Below, piece by piece: positions 35,301 through 41,887 of a DNA stretch of 41,887 nucleotides (positions within the stretch are counted from its first letter, which is position 1; every line of letters starts with the position of its first letter). The position numbers were made by a program, and so were the translations under genes. The DNA is from Mastigocoleus sp. MO_188.B34 (GTDB lineage: Bacteria; Cyanobacteriota; Cyanobacteriia; Cyanobacteriales; Nostocaceae). Below the pieces are notes generated by a model. The model had not been told where the DNA came from and ran no database searches. It saw only the letters and a list, made by a program, of their open reading frames with translations. The DNA lies in NCBI RefSeq assembly GCF_030065675.1, contig NZ_JASJDK010000064.1:1-41887 (forward strand), given 5' to 3'.

Positions 35301-36951
35301 TATTAAACTCTGGAAACCAGATGGTACATTGTTGAAAACACTTAAAGGTCATACTGATGCTATTAAGAGAGTTACTATCAGTCCTAACGGCGAGATGATT
35401 GCATCAGCAAGTTGGGACGGAACAGTTAAACTCTGGAAACTTGATGGCACACTCGTAAAAACGATAACACTAGATGGAAATTTACCTCAACAGACAACGG
35501 TAGATTTTAGCCCTGATAGCAAAATGATTGCCTCCGGAGGTTGGGAAGGAACAGTTAAACTCTGGACACTTGATGGTGCCTTACTAAGAAGTCTTAAAGT
35601 TGACAAGCAAGGCAATGAGGTTTACGCAGCTGTTTTTAGTTCTGACGGTAGTAAAATTGCTACAGCTTCTGACGACAAAAAAGTAAAACTCTGGAAAGTT
35701 AGCAATGGTCAACTTTTGAAAACACTGGTAGGTCATAATGCTGCTGTCAGAGGAGTTGCTTTTAGCACTGACAATAAGATCATTACCTCAGTCAGTGATG
35801 ACACAACTGTGAAACTCTGGAAAGTTAGCGATGGTCAATTGTTGAACACACTAGCAGGTCATGATGGCGAAGTTCACGGAGTTACTTTGGGTCCCAAAAG
35901 TGAAATCATTGCCTCAGCGAGTGAAGATAAAACGGTTAAACTTTGGAAAATAAGCGGTACATCACTAAAAATTCTCTCTGGATATAGCAGTTCAGTTTAT
36001 GGAGTTTCTATCAGCCCGGACGGCGAACTGGTGGCTACAGTAGATGGGAACAAAAATGTCAAGCTCTGGAATAGAGAAGGAGATTTATTGAAAATACTTA
36101 AAGGTCATAGCGATCGCATTTTTGCAGTTGCTTTTAGCCCTGAGGGTCATATAATTGCTTCCGCAGGTGGAGAAGGTACAGTGAAACTATGGAAGCGAGA
36201 TGGTACATGGCTTCAAGACTTGAATGAAGATGATAAACATGATGCATTTCGCACAGTTGCTTTTAGCCCAGATGGCAAAATGATTGCCGCAGCAGGTGAT
36301 GATACAACTATTAAGCTGTGGAAGCTTGATGGGACGCTGAAGAAAATTATCTCAAAGAATACTTTCCAAGGTCATAGTAATAGGATATGGGATTTAGCTT
36401 TCAGTCATGATAACAAGCTGATTGCTTCAGCCAGTAGGGATGGTACAGTTAAACTCTGGAACCAAAATGGCAAGTTGTTAAATACTATACATGGTCACAA
36501 TGGTGAAGTTTATGGAATTGCAATTAGCCCTGACAGCAAAACAATTGCTTCGGCTAGTGAGGACGGAATAGTTAGACTCTGGAATATAGATGGTACTTTG
36601 CAAAGAAATATACTAGTAGCTCAAGAAGGTGGTGAAGTAAAAAGAGTTGCTTTTAACCCCCAAGGTAATATGATTGCCACAGCAAGTGACGATGGGAAAG
36701 TCAAACTTTGGAAACTAAATGGTACGTGGCAAAAAACCCTGGATTTGCACAAAGATGAGGTTTCAAGTCTAAGTTTTAGCGGCGATGGTAAGATGCTGGC
36801 TTCGGCAAGTAAGGACAAGAGTGTGATTCTTTGGAATATTGAGCAAGATTTAAATCTAGATAAGCTACTAAAGATAGGTTGTGATTGGGCTGGTGATTAT
36901 TTGAAGACAAATTCTCAGGTTAGTCAAAGCGATCGCTATCTGTGTAGCTGA
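32308..36951 (+). CDS. CHAT protease-nSTAND NTPase-WD40 protein (1547 aa)
   Basis: A four-part signalling protein. The CHAT domain (caspase/separase-like peptidase fold) covers about residues 100-350, with catalytic His229 in F-F-A-G-H-S and Cys273 in F-N-S-C-D-G. The nSTAND NTPase covers about 370-700, with Walker A G-S-S-G-S-G-K415-S-S and Walker B L-I-V-D504-Q-F-E-E. One membrane helix is at about 814-837. Then come 14 WD40 blades (about 907-1514), enough for two seven-bladed propellers; blade 2 carries a 24-residue insert. CHAT proteases are known effectors that cleave partners when a receptor is triggered. Here the NTPase would be the switch and the propellers the sensor. It follows DUF1822 by 109 bases. 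The ATG at 32308 fits the domain start. Confidence 0.9.
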   Translation: MTKLVVLKLDGNFQMGLQVTFSLASEGCSAHIEVTGNLPLDPELLTKIDHWRSDYRSLGKSTRALKAIKVAYDGSITEKRESCQKSTGELQKQLNNWMRSESFRPIRETWLKELKEHEPARVLIRTSSQELRQIPWHLWDLVEEYPNAEPALSAADYQKPITAKTSTYRDKVKILAILGNSTGIDIEADRKLLNSLPDAEVTFLVEPQRYQINDSLWEGPWDILFFAGHSQTAEDSGRIYINENKESLTTDDLKYGLKKSIAKGLALAIFNSCDGLGLASDLEALNIPQMIVMREQVPDKVAQVFLKHFLAAFAGDRKPLYQAVKEARLKLHGLENDYPCASLLPVICQNSSSVPPTWLDLGRRPTKISPYRGLFAFREEDAEFFFGREDFTNTLVKAVCHQPLVAVIGSSGSGKSSVVFAGLVKHLRDTNNWHIVDFRPGSRPLFSLAAALVSQEESHLNRTERLRSTRNLANDLKQYENGLLDVVDDILREYSSKRFLLIVDQFEELYTLCKDSQERKAFLDRLLEAINSCHNFTFVITLRADFLGQALSYRPFADALQYADLKLAPMTERELQTSVEQPAELLGVRIEQGLTERILSAVSAEPGDLPLLEFALTQLWEKQQDAQLTHAAYERIGGVEAALACYAQETYNQLNCEQKEKVRRIFIQLVYPGQGTEDTRRVATRTEVGKENWDLVSHLADARLVVTGYDEKTGLETVEIVHEALIRNWGQLQEWMQQDREFRHWQEQLRAAMRSWESSGEDEGGLLRGKPLTDALYWQSKRFIELSSFESSFIGLSVELRSRESEKQKRRQQFTILGLSGGLVLALILAGIAGWQWQNSLKSEIKALSASSEAFLSSNQQLQGLTAAIRAGQEWKQLKKLPWVKTDTQKIVVKALKNVLYKIKEYNRLSGHKAPVEAVAISPQGNIIATASQDKTVKLWKLDGTLLKTLIGHDAQVYTVAFSPVSSSVSNVSQLDSTAMMTPQELDQIIASGGEDKTIKLWKPDGTLLKTLKGHTDAIKRVTISPNGEMIASASWDGTVKLWKLDGTLVKTITLDGNLPQQTTVDFSPDSKMIASGGWEGTVKLWTLDGALLRSLKVDKQGNEVYAAVFSSDGSKIATASDDKKVKLWKVSNGQLLKTLVGHNAAVRGVAFSTDNKIITSVSDDTTVKLWKVSDGQLLNTLAGHDGEVHGVTLGPKSEIIASASEDKTVKLWKISGTSLKILSGYSSSVYGVSISPDGELVATVDGNKNVKLWNREGDLLKILKGHSDRIFAVAFSPEGHIIASAGGEGTVKLWKRDGTWLQDLNEDDKHDAFRTVAFSPDGKMIAAAGDDTTIKLWKLDGTLKKIISKNTFQGHSNRIWDLAFSHDNKLIASASRDGTVKLWNQNGKLLNTIHGHNGEVYGIAISPDSKTIASASEDGIVRLWNIDGTLQRNILVAQEGGEVKRVAFNPQGNMIATASDDGKVKLWKLNGTWQKTLDLHKDEVSSLSFSGDGKMLASASKDKSVILWNIEQDLNLDKLLKIGCDWAGDYLKTNSQVSQSDRYLCS

Positions 36952-37051
36952 ATTAATCTATTTGTGCTTATTCTTATATCTTACCAATTAAAAAGTTCTT
37001 GGTCTTCCCTAGCATTAATTTTTTTGTAATTTGATTTTTTGGAGGTTATTT

Positions 37052-38110
37052 ATGTCTTGTACATGCGGAACATCATACATTATTAAGTCAGGAGATACCC
37101 TCTTTCTTATTGCCGAAAGAGAGTTAGGTGATGGTAATCGTTGGCAGGAAATTACGAAACCAAATTGCACACCATTTACAGAAGAAGAGGCTAGGAAATT
37201 GTACCCAGGTGATGAAATCTGCCTTCCTAGTAAAGGTTCAATTATTAAATTCGCAGGGGTACGTTCATCCCCTTATTTTTACTATCCCGGTCCCCCCGAA
37301 CCGTTCCCTCCATCAGAATATTGGGCTAAAGCAATGCAAACCATGGCAGGATATTTCCCTAGTTCCACCCCAGTGGGAGTATGGCTGGTTGGTGAGTTCA
37401 ATGACACTAAGAACACCAATAGTGGAATGAATATGGGTTTTCCCAATCCAGGCGGTAACTACGATCCGCGAATCCGCTTTTCAGATATAGATAAGCACGA
37501 AAGTTATCTAAGTTATTTTGACCGTCAAGGGGTTAAGGTCTTCCTGCAAGTAGAATCCGGCTATGCCGATATGAAAGATTTGATTGACGTGACCTTAAGA
37601 CAGTATGGACATCATCCAAGCGTGATCGGTTTTGGCATCGATGTAGAGTGGTATAAGCGCACAAGTGTAGCTCTAGAAGAAGCAGATAAAATTCCACCCG
37701 TTACAGACGAACTAGCGCAAGTATGGGAAGAGGCAGTGAAATCTTACAACCCTAGCTATCGACTATGTCTCAAGCACTATCACAGACCTTCCTGGGACGA
37801 TTTCAAACTGCCAAAGAATTACCGAGGTGAGATTATTTTTATTAATAGTGCTCAGGGATTCTCTAGTTATCAAGCATTCTTAAATTGGATGACAGAATTT
37901 GCTGATTACTTTAGCACCAACCCAGTAATGTTCCAGATTGGGTATGATGACGTGAAAAATGATGAGACAGGCAAAACCGATAAATTCTGGTGGGAGCAGC
38001 TAACTCAACCGTTCCCCCAAACTATAGGTCTGGGCTTGGCTGAAAAATGCAGTAATCCAGAGGTGGGAGTAATTTGGGTAGATTTTACTCTCAAAGACAT
38101 TGTTCCCTAA
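37052..38110 (+). CDS. LysM-domain glycoside-hydrolase-like protein
   Basis: A 352-residue protein. Residues about 8-60 form a LysM domain of the cyanobacterial form (Y-I-I-K-S-G-D-T-L-F-L-I-A-E and L-Y-P-G-D-E-I-C-L-P), which binds peptidoglycan, chitin or similar N-acetylglucosamine glycans. The remaining 280 residues look like a TIM-barrel hydrolase: V-K-V-F-L-Q-V-E-S-G-Y-A-D, V-I-G-F-G-I-D-V-E-W-Y-K (acidic pair at a strand end) and L-C-L-K-H-Y-H-R-P-S-W. I recognise no exact family, so the activity is a guess. No signal peptide is seen, so export would need another route. The start ATG 37052 has a strong GGAGG seven bases before it. It converges with a LysM deacetylase gene. Confidence 0.65.
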   Translation: MSCTCGTSYIIKSGDTLFLIAERELGDGNRWQEITKPNCTPFTEEEARKLYPGDEICLPSKGSIIKFAGVRSSPYFYYPGPPEPFPPSEYWAKAMQTMAGYFPSSTPVGVWLVGEFNDTKNTNSGMNMGFPNPGGNYDPRIRFSDIDKHESYLSYFDRQGVKVFLQVESGYADMKDLIDVTLRQYGHHPSVIGFGIDVEWYKRTSVALEEADKIPPVTDELAQVWEEAVKSYNPSYRLCLKHYHRPSWDDFKLPKNYRGEIIFINSAQGFSSYQAFLNWMTEFADYFSTNPVMFQIGYDDVKNDETGKTDKFWWEQLTQPFPQTIGLGLAEKCSNPEVGVIWVDFTLKDIVP

Positions 38111-38174
38111 ATTTGGTAACACTGGTGAAAGTCAAATAATTTTGTCTTCATCAGTTCCCACATACTGGACAAAC

Positions 38175-38205
38175 CCCCTATCTTACTAGTACTGGTAAGA
38201 TGGGG
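38175..38205. terminator. Hairpin between convergent LysM genes
   Basis: CCCCTATCTTAC (38175-38186) pairs with GTAAGATGGGG (38195-38205) with one bulged base and an eight-base loop. It lies midway between the two stops, so it may end transcripts from either side, but no T run is adjacent on either strand. Confidence 0.45.
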
Positions 38206-38263
38206 TAACTTAAAGCTCTATAGAGTCAATAGTTTTAAATATTACAATAGTTACTGAAATTAT

Positions 38264-39103
38264 TTATTGAGGAATACAAAGCTTCCATCCCACTTCAATT
38301 TGTGTGGGATCGCTAATCAAATCTTTATTAGCTTTGTAAATTCTCCTCCACGATTGTTCGCTACCGTCTCCGTAAAATTTTTCGGCTATCTTTGATAGAT
38401 AGTCATCAGGTTGTACCACATAAACTTGAGAATCAGGTGGACATTTTCCCGTAGTAGATAAGAGTTCTTCAATGGTGACAAAACTCAAACCTCGTTGTTT
38501 GAGTTGAGGAATAGCAATATCAAGTGCTTTGATTGTATGTTCTCCCTTTGGTTGATTTTCTTCTCCAGGTAGATCGTGACATAGAATAATTGATCCCTTT
38601 TTAGCATATAGCAAAGTGGTGACAATGGATTCTACTCCAGGACTTCTCCAATCATTCGTATCAATCGACCAGTGGATATGAGTAAGTCCAAGAGTTGCAG
38701 CCAAATTAGTTACTCGTTGGGGACGATCAGGAGCATTACCCTTGTCAGTATCCCAATTCGGAGGTTCACCAAGCGGAGGACGAAAATATTGGGGGGTATA
38801 TCCGGTTACTTGTTTAATTATTTCATTAGTATTGCGCAGCTTATTAAGAACTGTATTATCATCCAAGGTCCGAAGACTTTGATTACCATCAGAATGATTG
38901 GCAATTATATGACCTTCGTTATAGGTTTGCTTGACAATCTGCGGAAGCTCTTTAACACGTGGAGCAATACAAAAGAAAGTGGCTTTAACATTATGCTTGC
39001 GGAGTACATCAAGTAGCTTTGATGTTATGTCATGTGGACCGTCATCAAAGGTAAGAGCTATGGAAGCATATGTTTGGTCACCCGAGTAAATTGGTTTTGG
39101 CAT
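38264..39103 (-). CDS. Polysaccharide deacetylase (NodB family) with C-terminal LysM
   Basis: A 279-residue protein. The NodB deacetylase domain has T-F-D20-D21-G-P, R108-P-P-L-G, W-S-I-D-T-N-D-W and L-C-H-D, all family motifs. The second motif reads N-H70-S-D-G-N74: the first metal-binding His is kept but the second, usually H-S/T-x-x-H, is Asn. Residues about 225-279 form a LysM domain (V-Y-V-V-Q-P-D-D-Y-L-S-K-I-A-E-K-F-Y-G-D-G, W-x2-I, G-W-K-L-C-I-P). The enzyme should remove N-acetyl groups from a glycan, perhaps weakly given the substitution. No signal peptide is seen. It converges with the LysM hydrolase-like gene, and the two probably act on the same glycan. Confidence 0.85.
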   Translation of the reverse strand: MPKPIYSGDQTYASIALTFDDGPHDITSKLLDVLRKHNVKATFFCIAPRVKELPQIVKQTYNEGHIIANHSDGNQSLRTLDDNTVLNKLRNTNEIIKQVTGYTPQYFRPPLGEPPNWDTDKGNAPDRPQRVTNLAATLGLTHIHWSIDTNDWRSPGVESIVTTLLYAKKGSIILCHDLPGEENQPKGEHTIKALDIAIPQLKQRGLSFVTIEELLSTTGKCPPDSQVYVVQPDDYLSKIAEKFYGDGSEQSWRRIYKANKDLISDPTQIEVGWKLCIPQ

Positions 39104-39611
39104 GATAGTTTTTTCCTAAATACTAATAATAGTAATCTTGAAGATTTATCAAGTAAATTAACTAGATTTCGATATCAGAAGAAATTGTTAATTATTTTTA
39201 TATATTTATAGAACAAAATTTTAGATTTTTAATAATAGTTGAAAGCAATTTATTATACTTATGAATAGGAAGTATTGTGACGATATCCATTTATATAATT
39301 CATCTTCGGACAAAATTTTCTATTTCAGACGCATCTTCGTAATATTTTCGCCGCACAATTAGCAATAATAGGCTTCATCTCTAATGCGATCGCAGAAGAT
39401 GTTTTTTATATCATTACGTCATGAAAAAAATCTCAATCGTAGTAATTGTATTTCATATAAATTCTGGGATAACACTATATTATAATTCGCTTATAGAATT
39501 TTATTAACTAATATTAAAATTCTCTCATGCTTCAGATAAAATATTTGATTTTAGCTGAGTAACTTCTAGAGCAAATTATTGTTCTTAGTAGTTATATAAT
39601 TAGAAAATCAA
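39104..39611. other. Gap between divergent genes
   Basis: This 508-base AT-rich stretch has no gene. It contains one HIP1 octamer near 39388 and must hold the promoters of the deacetylase and AraC-type genes, but I see no clear -35/-10 pairs. Confidence 0.5.
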
Positions 39612-40136
39612 ATGAATAAAATTTTATTGTTTGAAGCCAAAAATGAAACTAAATATCTCTTGATTAAATCTTTAGAAACGGCAGGATTTGAAATTATTGA
39701 TATAGAAAATGGTCTGATCAGTGTTCAGCTAGCACAAGATAAATTATCTGTTACAGCAGAAAGTCAAAACTCAAATATTCAGAAGTCGATATTCCCATCA
39801 ATTCCGCGATTAAGTGAGGTATTTGAGTTTATTGAATTAAATTATCATAAAAATATTAGACTAAAAGAAGTAGCTCAAGAAGTTGGTTATTCTTCTGCTT
39901 ACTTAACTGACTTAGTGCGAAAACTTACCGGTAAAACAGTCAATAATTGGATTATCGAACGCCGGATAGCAGAAGCAAGATACCTACTTTTAGAAACTGA
40001 GGATTCCATTGAAAATATAGCTTTCAAGGTCGGATATAACAATATTAATCATTTTTATTGTCAATTTCGTAATTATCACCAAACTACACCTCAAAACTGG
40101 AGAGAAAAACAACGAATTCATGCATTATCATTATGA
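39612..40136 (+). CDS. AraC-family regulator with truncated receiver domain
   Basis: A 174-residue protein. The C-terminal half (about 70-170) is an AraC/XylS double helix-turn-helix: I-R-L-K-E-V-A-Q-E-V-G-Y-S-S-A-Y-L-T-D-L, then I-E-N-I-A-F-K-V-G-Y-N-N-I-N-H-F-Y-C-Q-F-R-N-Y-x-x-T-T-P in separated segments. The first 45 residues (K-I-L-L-F-E-A-K-N-E, then I-E-N-G-L-I-S-V-Q-L-A-Q) look like the start of a response-regulator receiver domain. They end before the phosphorylated Asp would appear, so phosphorylation is not possible in the normal way. Target genes are unknown; the divergent deacetylase is a candidate. Confidence 0.8.
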   Translation: MNKILLFEAKNETKYLLIKSLETAGFEIIDIENGLISVQLAQDKLSVTAESQNSNIQKSIFPSIPRLSEVFEFIELNYHKNIRLKEVAQEVGYSSAYLTDLVRKLTGKTVNNWIIERRIAEARYLLLETEDSIENIAFKVGYNNINHFYCQFRNYHQTTPQNWREKQRIHALSL

Positions 40137-40252
40137 TAATACCTTAAGATTAATGCCTCAAAATTTTACTTATCTATTAGACCCGTCCAAAATATTAATA
40201 TAGATATACAAAAATGGTAGAAAGGAAAATTGGTAATCTACCATTTTCATAA

Positions 40253-40513
40253 AAAATATCAATTGTCTTCGATTATATTCAAAAATATCCTCAAAGAACA
40301 AAACAACTTTTAGGCATCAGTTATGTAGAATATGGAAAGTGGGATGAACTTATGAGCATTGTCGATGGGAACAAAATCAAAATCGACGTTGAATCGGATG
40401 GCTATAATTCCGAAGAACAACGCCAGAGAAAGGCAATCCGTATTTATACAGATAAAAAATATAATGGAGGTCTATTCATTATTGATTTAGACCATATACC
40501 TGAAGGGTCGTAG
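40253..40513 (+). pseudogene. Broken open frame, part transposase-like
   Basis: The frame is open from a stop at 40250 to TAG 40511 with no good start upstream. Its first part (D-Y-I-Q-K-Y-P-Q-R-T-K-Q-L-L-G-I-S-Y) resembles the N-terminus of IS5-type transposases as I recall them. The rest (from the ATG at 40352, M-S-I-V-D-G-N-K-I-K-I-D-V) is not recognised. A 53-residue product from 40352 is possible, but a remnant is more likely. Confidence 0.35.
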
Positions 40514-40654
40514 AGGTAAAGTAATAGGTTTTAGCTGTATAGCAGCTAAATTGAATGTAACAACATTACTTTTATTTTTAATTTTGAGGTCTCATTATTA
40601 AATGAGACCTCCTTGATTTAACAATTTATGTAACAACTCTTATAGCTGTTCTAC

Positions 40655-40840
40655 TTATTCAAATAATCTATGAGTTATATATTCTCCAGCCGAATGCCAA
40701 ACTAGTTCAGTTAAATTATAATCTGGACTATGAGGAGGTAAAAATTCCAAGATAAAATTTGGCATTTCCGTTTCAATTTTATCTAAAAAATCTTTTCTTT
40801 TATGGAAACTAGCATTGTCTAGGCTAATAACTATTTTTAT
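40655..40840 (-). pseudogene. IS630-family transposase fragment (3' end)
   Basis: Read on the minus strand, about 61 codons give the C-terminal DDE region of an IS630-type transposase: I-V-I-S-L-D-N-A-S-F-H-K with a catalytic Asp, L-P-P-H-S-P-D-Y-N-L-T-E-L-V-W with the catalytic Glu, and the end H-R-L-F-E. Just upstream an in-frame TAA (40841-40843) breaks off the sequence and no N-terminal part is found, so it is a decayed remnant. Confidence 0.85.
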
Positions 40841-40861
40841 TTATATATAAGTTCTAATGAT

Positions 40862-40914
40862 AAATACCTAAAAATAATTAATTTTATTTTTAAAATACCT
40901 AAAAATATTTAATT
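40862..40914. repeat. Two 22-bp direct repeats
   Basis: Copies at 40862-40883 and 40893-40914 both begin AAATACCTAAAAATA and end TTAATT, with one mismatch. They lie beside the IS630 fragment in a gene-free AT-rich stretch (40844-41084). Confidence 0.75.
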
Positions 40915-41099
40915 AAATATTAAATTAGAAAATCATAGCATTGATATTAATAAGTAACCAAGTGTATCGCACACAATCAATTACTTGCACAAAATTAAAG
41001 ATGCAACTTTTATTTTATTTTTGCATACCTAGTAATGTAATTACGAACAAAATCGCATCTTAAAGTATAATTTCTCAATCAAACATGAAGGAAAAAGTG

Positions 41100-41507
41100 A
41101 TGGTTAAAATCCAAAAAAATAGCTTTAGTGTACTTAATTTAATGCTCCTTTTTATAGTGCTTGCAAGTTTTAATCCTTTTGGTAGTCAAGCTCTAGCTGG
41201 GGGCTTTGCAAATACCTGTAAACGTGTCAGGGTATCAGGTTCTTGGTTGAGTGCAAGGTGCAAAACTCGCAGAGCTAATTACAAAAACACTGGAATTAAT
41301 CTAAATAATTTTGTCACAAATCGTAATGGATATCTACGATTTTCAAATCGGGGAGGAAATTTTTCTGCTTCGTGCAAAAACATAAGAATTGCAGGAAAGA
41401 GTACGCTGAGAGCAGATTGTAGAACATTCCAGAGAGATTACAGAAATACCTCATTGAATTTAAATGGAAGAATAACCAATAGAAATGGAACTTTAGACTT
41501 TGACTAA
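41100..41507 (+). CDS. Secreted cyanovirin-N homology (CVNH) protein
   Basis: A 135-residue protein with an N-terminal signal peptide (hydrophobic L-N-L-M-L-L-F-I-V-L, cut near A-L-A-G-G). The mature part is two tandem CVNH repeats: F-A-N-T-C ... L-S-A-R-C-K-T, L-N-N-F-V-T-N-R-N-G-Y-L, then F-S-A-S-C ... L-R-A-D-C-R-T, L-N-G-R-I-T-N-R-N-G-T-L. Each repeat has two Cys as in cyanovirin-N, so two disulfides are expected, and the family binds mannose-rich glycans. The mature protein is strongly basic (many Arg/Lys), unlike cyanovirin-N itself. I chose the ATG at 41100 because AAGGA lies seven bases upstream; an ATG at 41085 would add five residues. The function in the cell is not known. Confidence 0.88.
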   Translation: MVKIQKNSFSVLNLMLLFIVLASFNPFGSQALAGGFANTCKRVRVSGSWLSARCKTRRANYKNTGINLNNFVTNRNGYLRFSNRGGNFSASCKNIRIAGKSTLRADCRTFQRDYRNTSLNLNGRITNRNGTLDFD

Positions 41508-41579
41508 CATCAAATTACTGCTAATTTTTTATAATTTGGACAAAAATAGTCCTATTTAATTTGTGAACAGATAACTCCT

Positions 41580-41607
41580 GTAGAGATGTTGCATGCAACA
41601 TCTCTAC
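41580..41607. repeat. 28-bp perfect palindrome
   Basis: GTAGAGATGTTGCA followed by its exact inverse. It is the same family as the palindromes at 9875, 16291 and 29132, with the inner bases changed in a compensated way. It lies about 70 bases after the CVNH stop and could act as a hairpin in its 3' UTR. The 280 bases from here to the right edge contain no gene I can support. Confidence 0.9.
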
Positions 41608-41887
41608 AATATTGATTTTGATAAATTATTTAGGATTTCTATAGCAATAGTTTTAATTTCCCAAATATTGATTGTGACTTTTGTGTATTTAAGAAATTAC
41701 CAAAACCTTGCTCTCAAACTTTTACTAAGTTTTATTAAATCTTCACCATCTTTCATAGAAATAAGGCTGTGTTTAAGTAATTAAACATTAAAATGTTCCT
41801 CTGAAGTGAAGAAATAATGGGGTTATACCAATTCTTTATGAGCCTGCATAAAATTCTCAAAGCCAAAATTATTGTTTTGCAACAGTT

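Noticed and set aside
41593-41784. Open frame of 63 codons with a hydrophobic stretch
   Set aside because: Its start lies inside the 28-bp palindrome and there is no ribosome-binding site; AT-rich DNA often gives such hydrophobic frames.
41823-41887. Minus-strand open frame reaching the right edge (ends H-K-E-L-V)
   Set aside because: Only 21 codons are visible, too few to support a gene; it could be the 3' end of a truncated gene and should be checked with more sequence.

Overview
The window looks like chromosomal DNA of a filamentous cyanobacterium, most likely of the order Nostocales. The support is photosystem II genes psbD and psbC, ycf4, a carotenoid oxygenase, many HIP1 octamers (GCGATCGC), heptanucleotide short tandem repeats, dispersed small palindromes, and very large WD40 and STAND signalling proteins. 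The order-level placement is inference; the cyanobacterial placement is firm.

Layout. At 1-579 a SWIM zinc-finger protein runs off the left edge. From 635 to 9206 lie a Trypco1-like small protein, a P-loop ATPase and a 2134-residue TPR-nSTAND-WD40 receptor, probably a conflict or signalling cassette. From 9423 to 14389 come a 61-residue PCP-reductase-like protein, psbC and psbD (overlapping, minus strand, with a clear terminator), then divergently ycf4 and a lipoprotein cyclophilin. From 14787 to 24752 are separate metabolic and transport genes: a ketoacyl-ACP synthase, a folate/biopterin-type transporter, a carotenoid oxygenase, a DegT-type aminotransferase, a FetB-like permease and an unrecognised repeat-containing membrane protein. 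From 25801 to 30174 are a succinyl-CoA-synthetase-like beta/alpha pair whose alpha subunit has lost both expected catalytic residues, a small Cys-repeat lipoprotein and trpA. From 30479 to 36951 is a second regulated cassette: a sigma-factor-like protein, a DUF1822 protein and a CHAT-protease-nSTAND-WD40 receptor. From 37052 to the right edge are a LysM glycosidase-like protein, a LysM polysaccharide deacetylase, an AraC-type regulator with a cut-down receiver domain, insertion-sequence remnants and a secreted cyanovirin-N homologue.

How the parts may work together. The two WD40 receptors (2802-9206 and 32308-36951) share architecture: an NTPase core, one membrane helix, propellers, and a near-identical C-terminal motif. 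They probably sense and signal in the same way with different output domains. The CHAT protein keeps its His/Cys dyad, so that cassette probably ends in proteolysis. The two LysM genes converge and probably both act on a cell-wall or sheath glycan.

Intergenic DNA is rich in small repeats. A 28-bp palindrome with core GTAGAGAC...GTCTCTAC occurs perfectly four times. A further rearranged copy lies in frame inside the large NTPase gene, and other copies are degenerate. At least three copies sit inside different terminal inverted repeats, and one is flanked by a target-site duplication. Tandem repeats with a 15-bp period recur both inside and outside genes. I saw no tRNA, rRNA or CRISPR array. 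Everything here is read by eye, without database searches.
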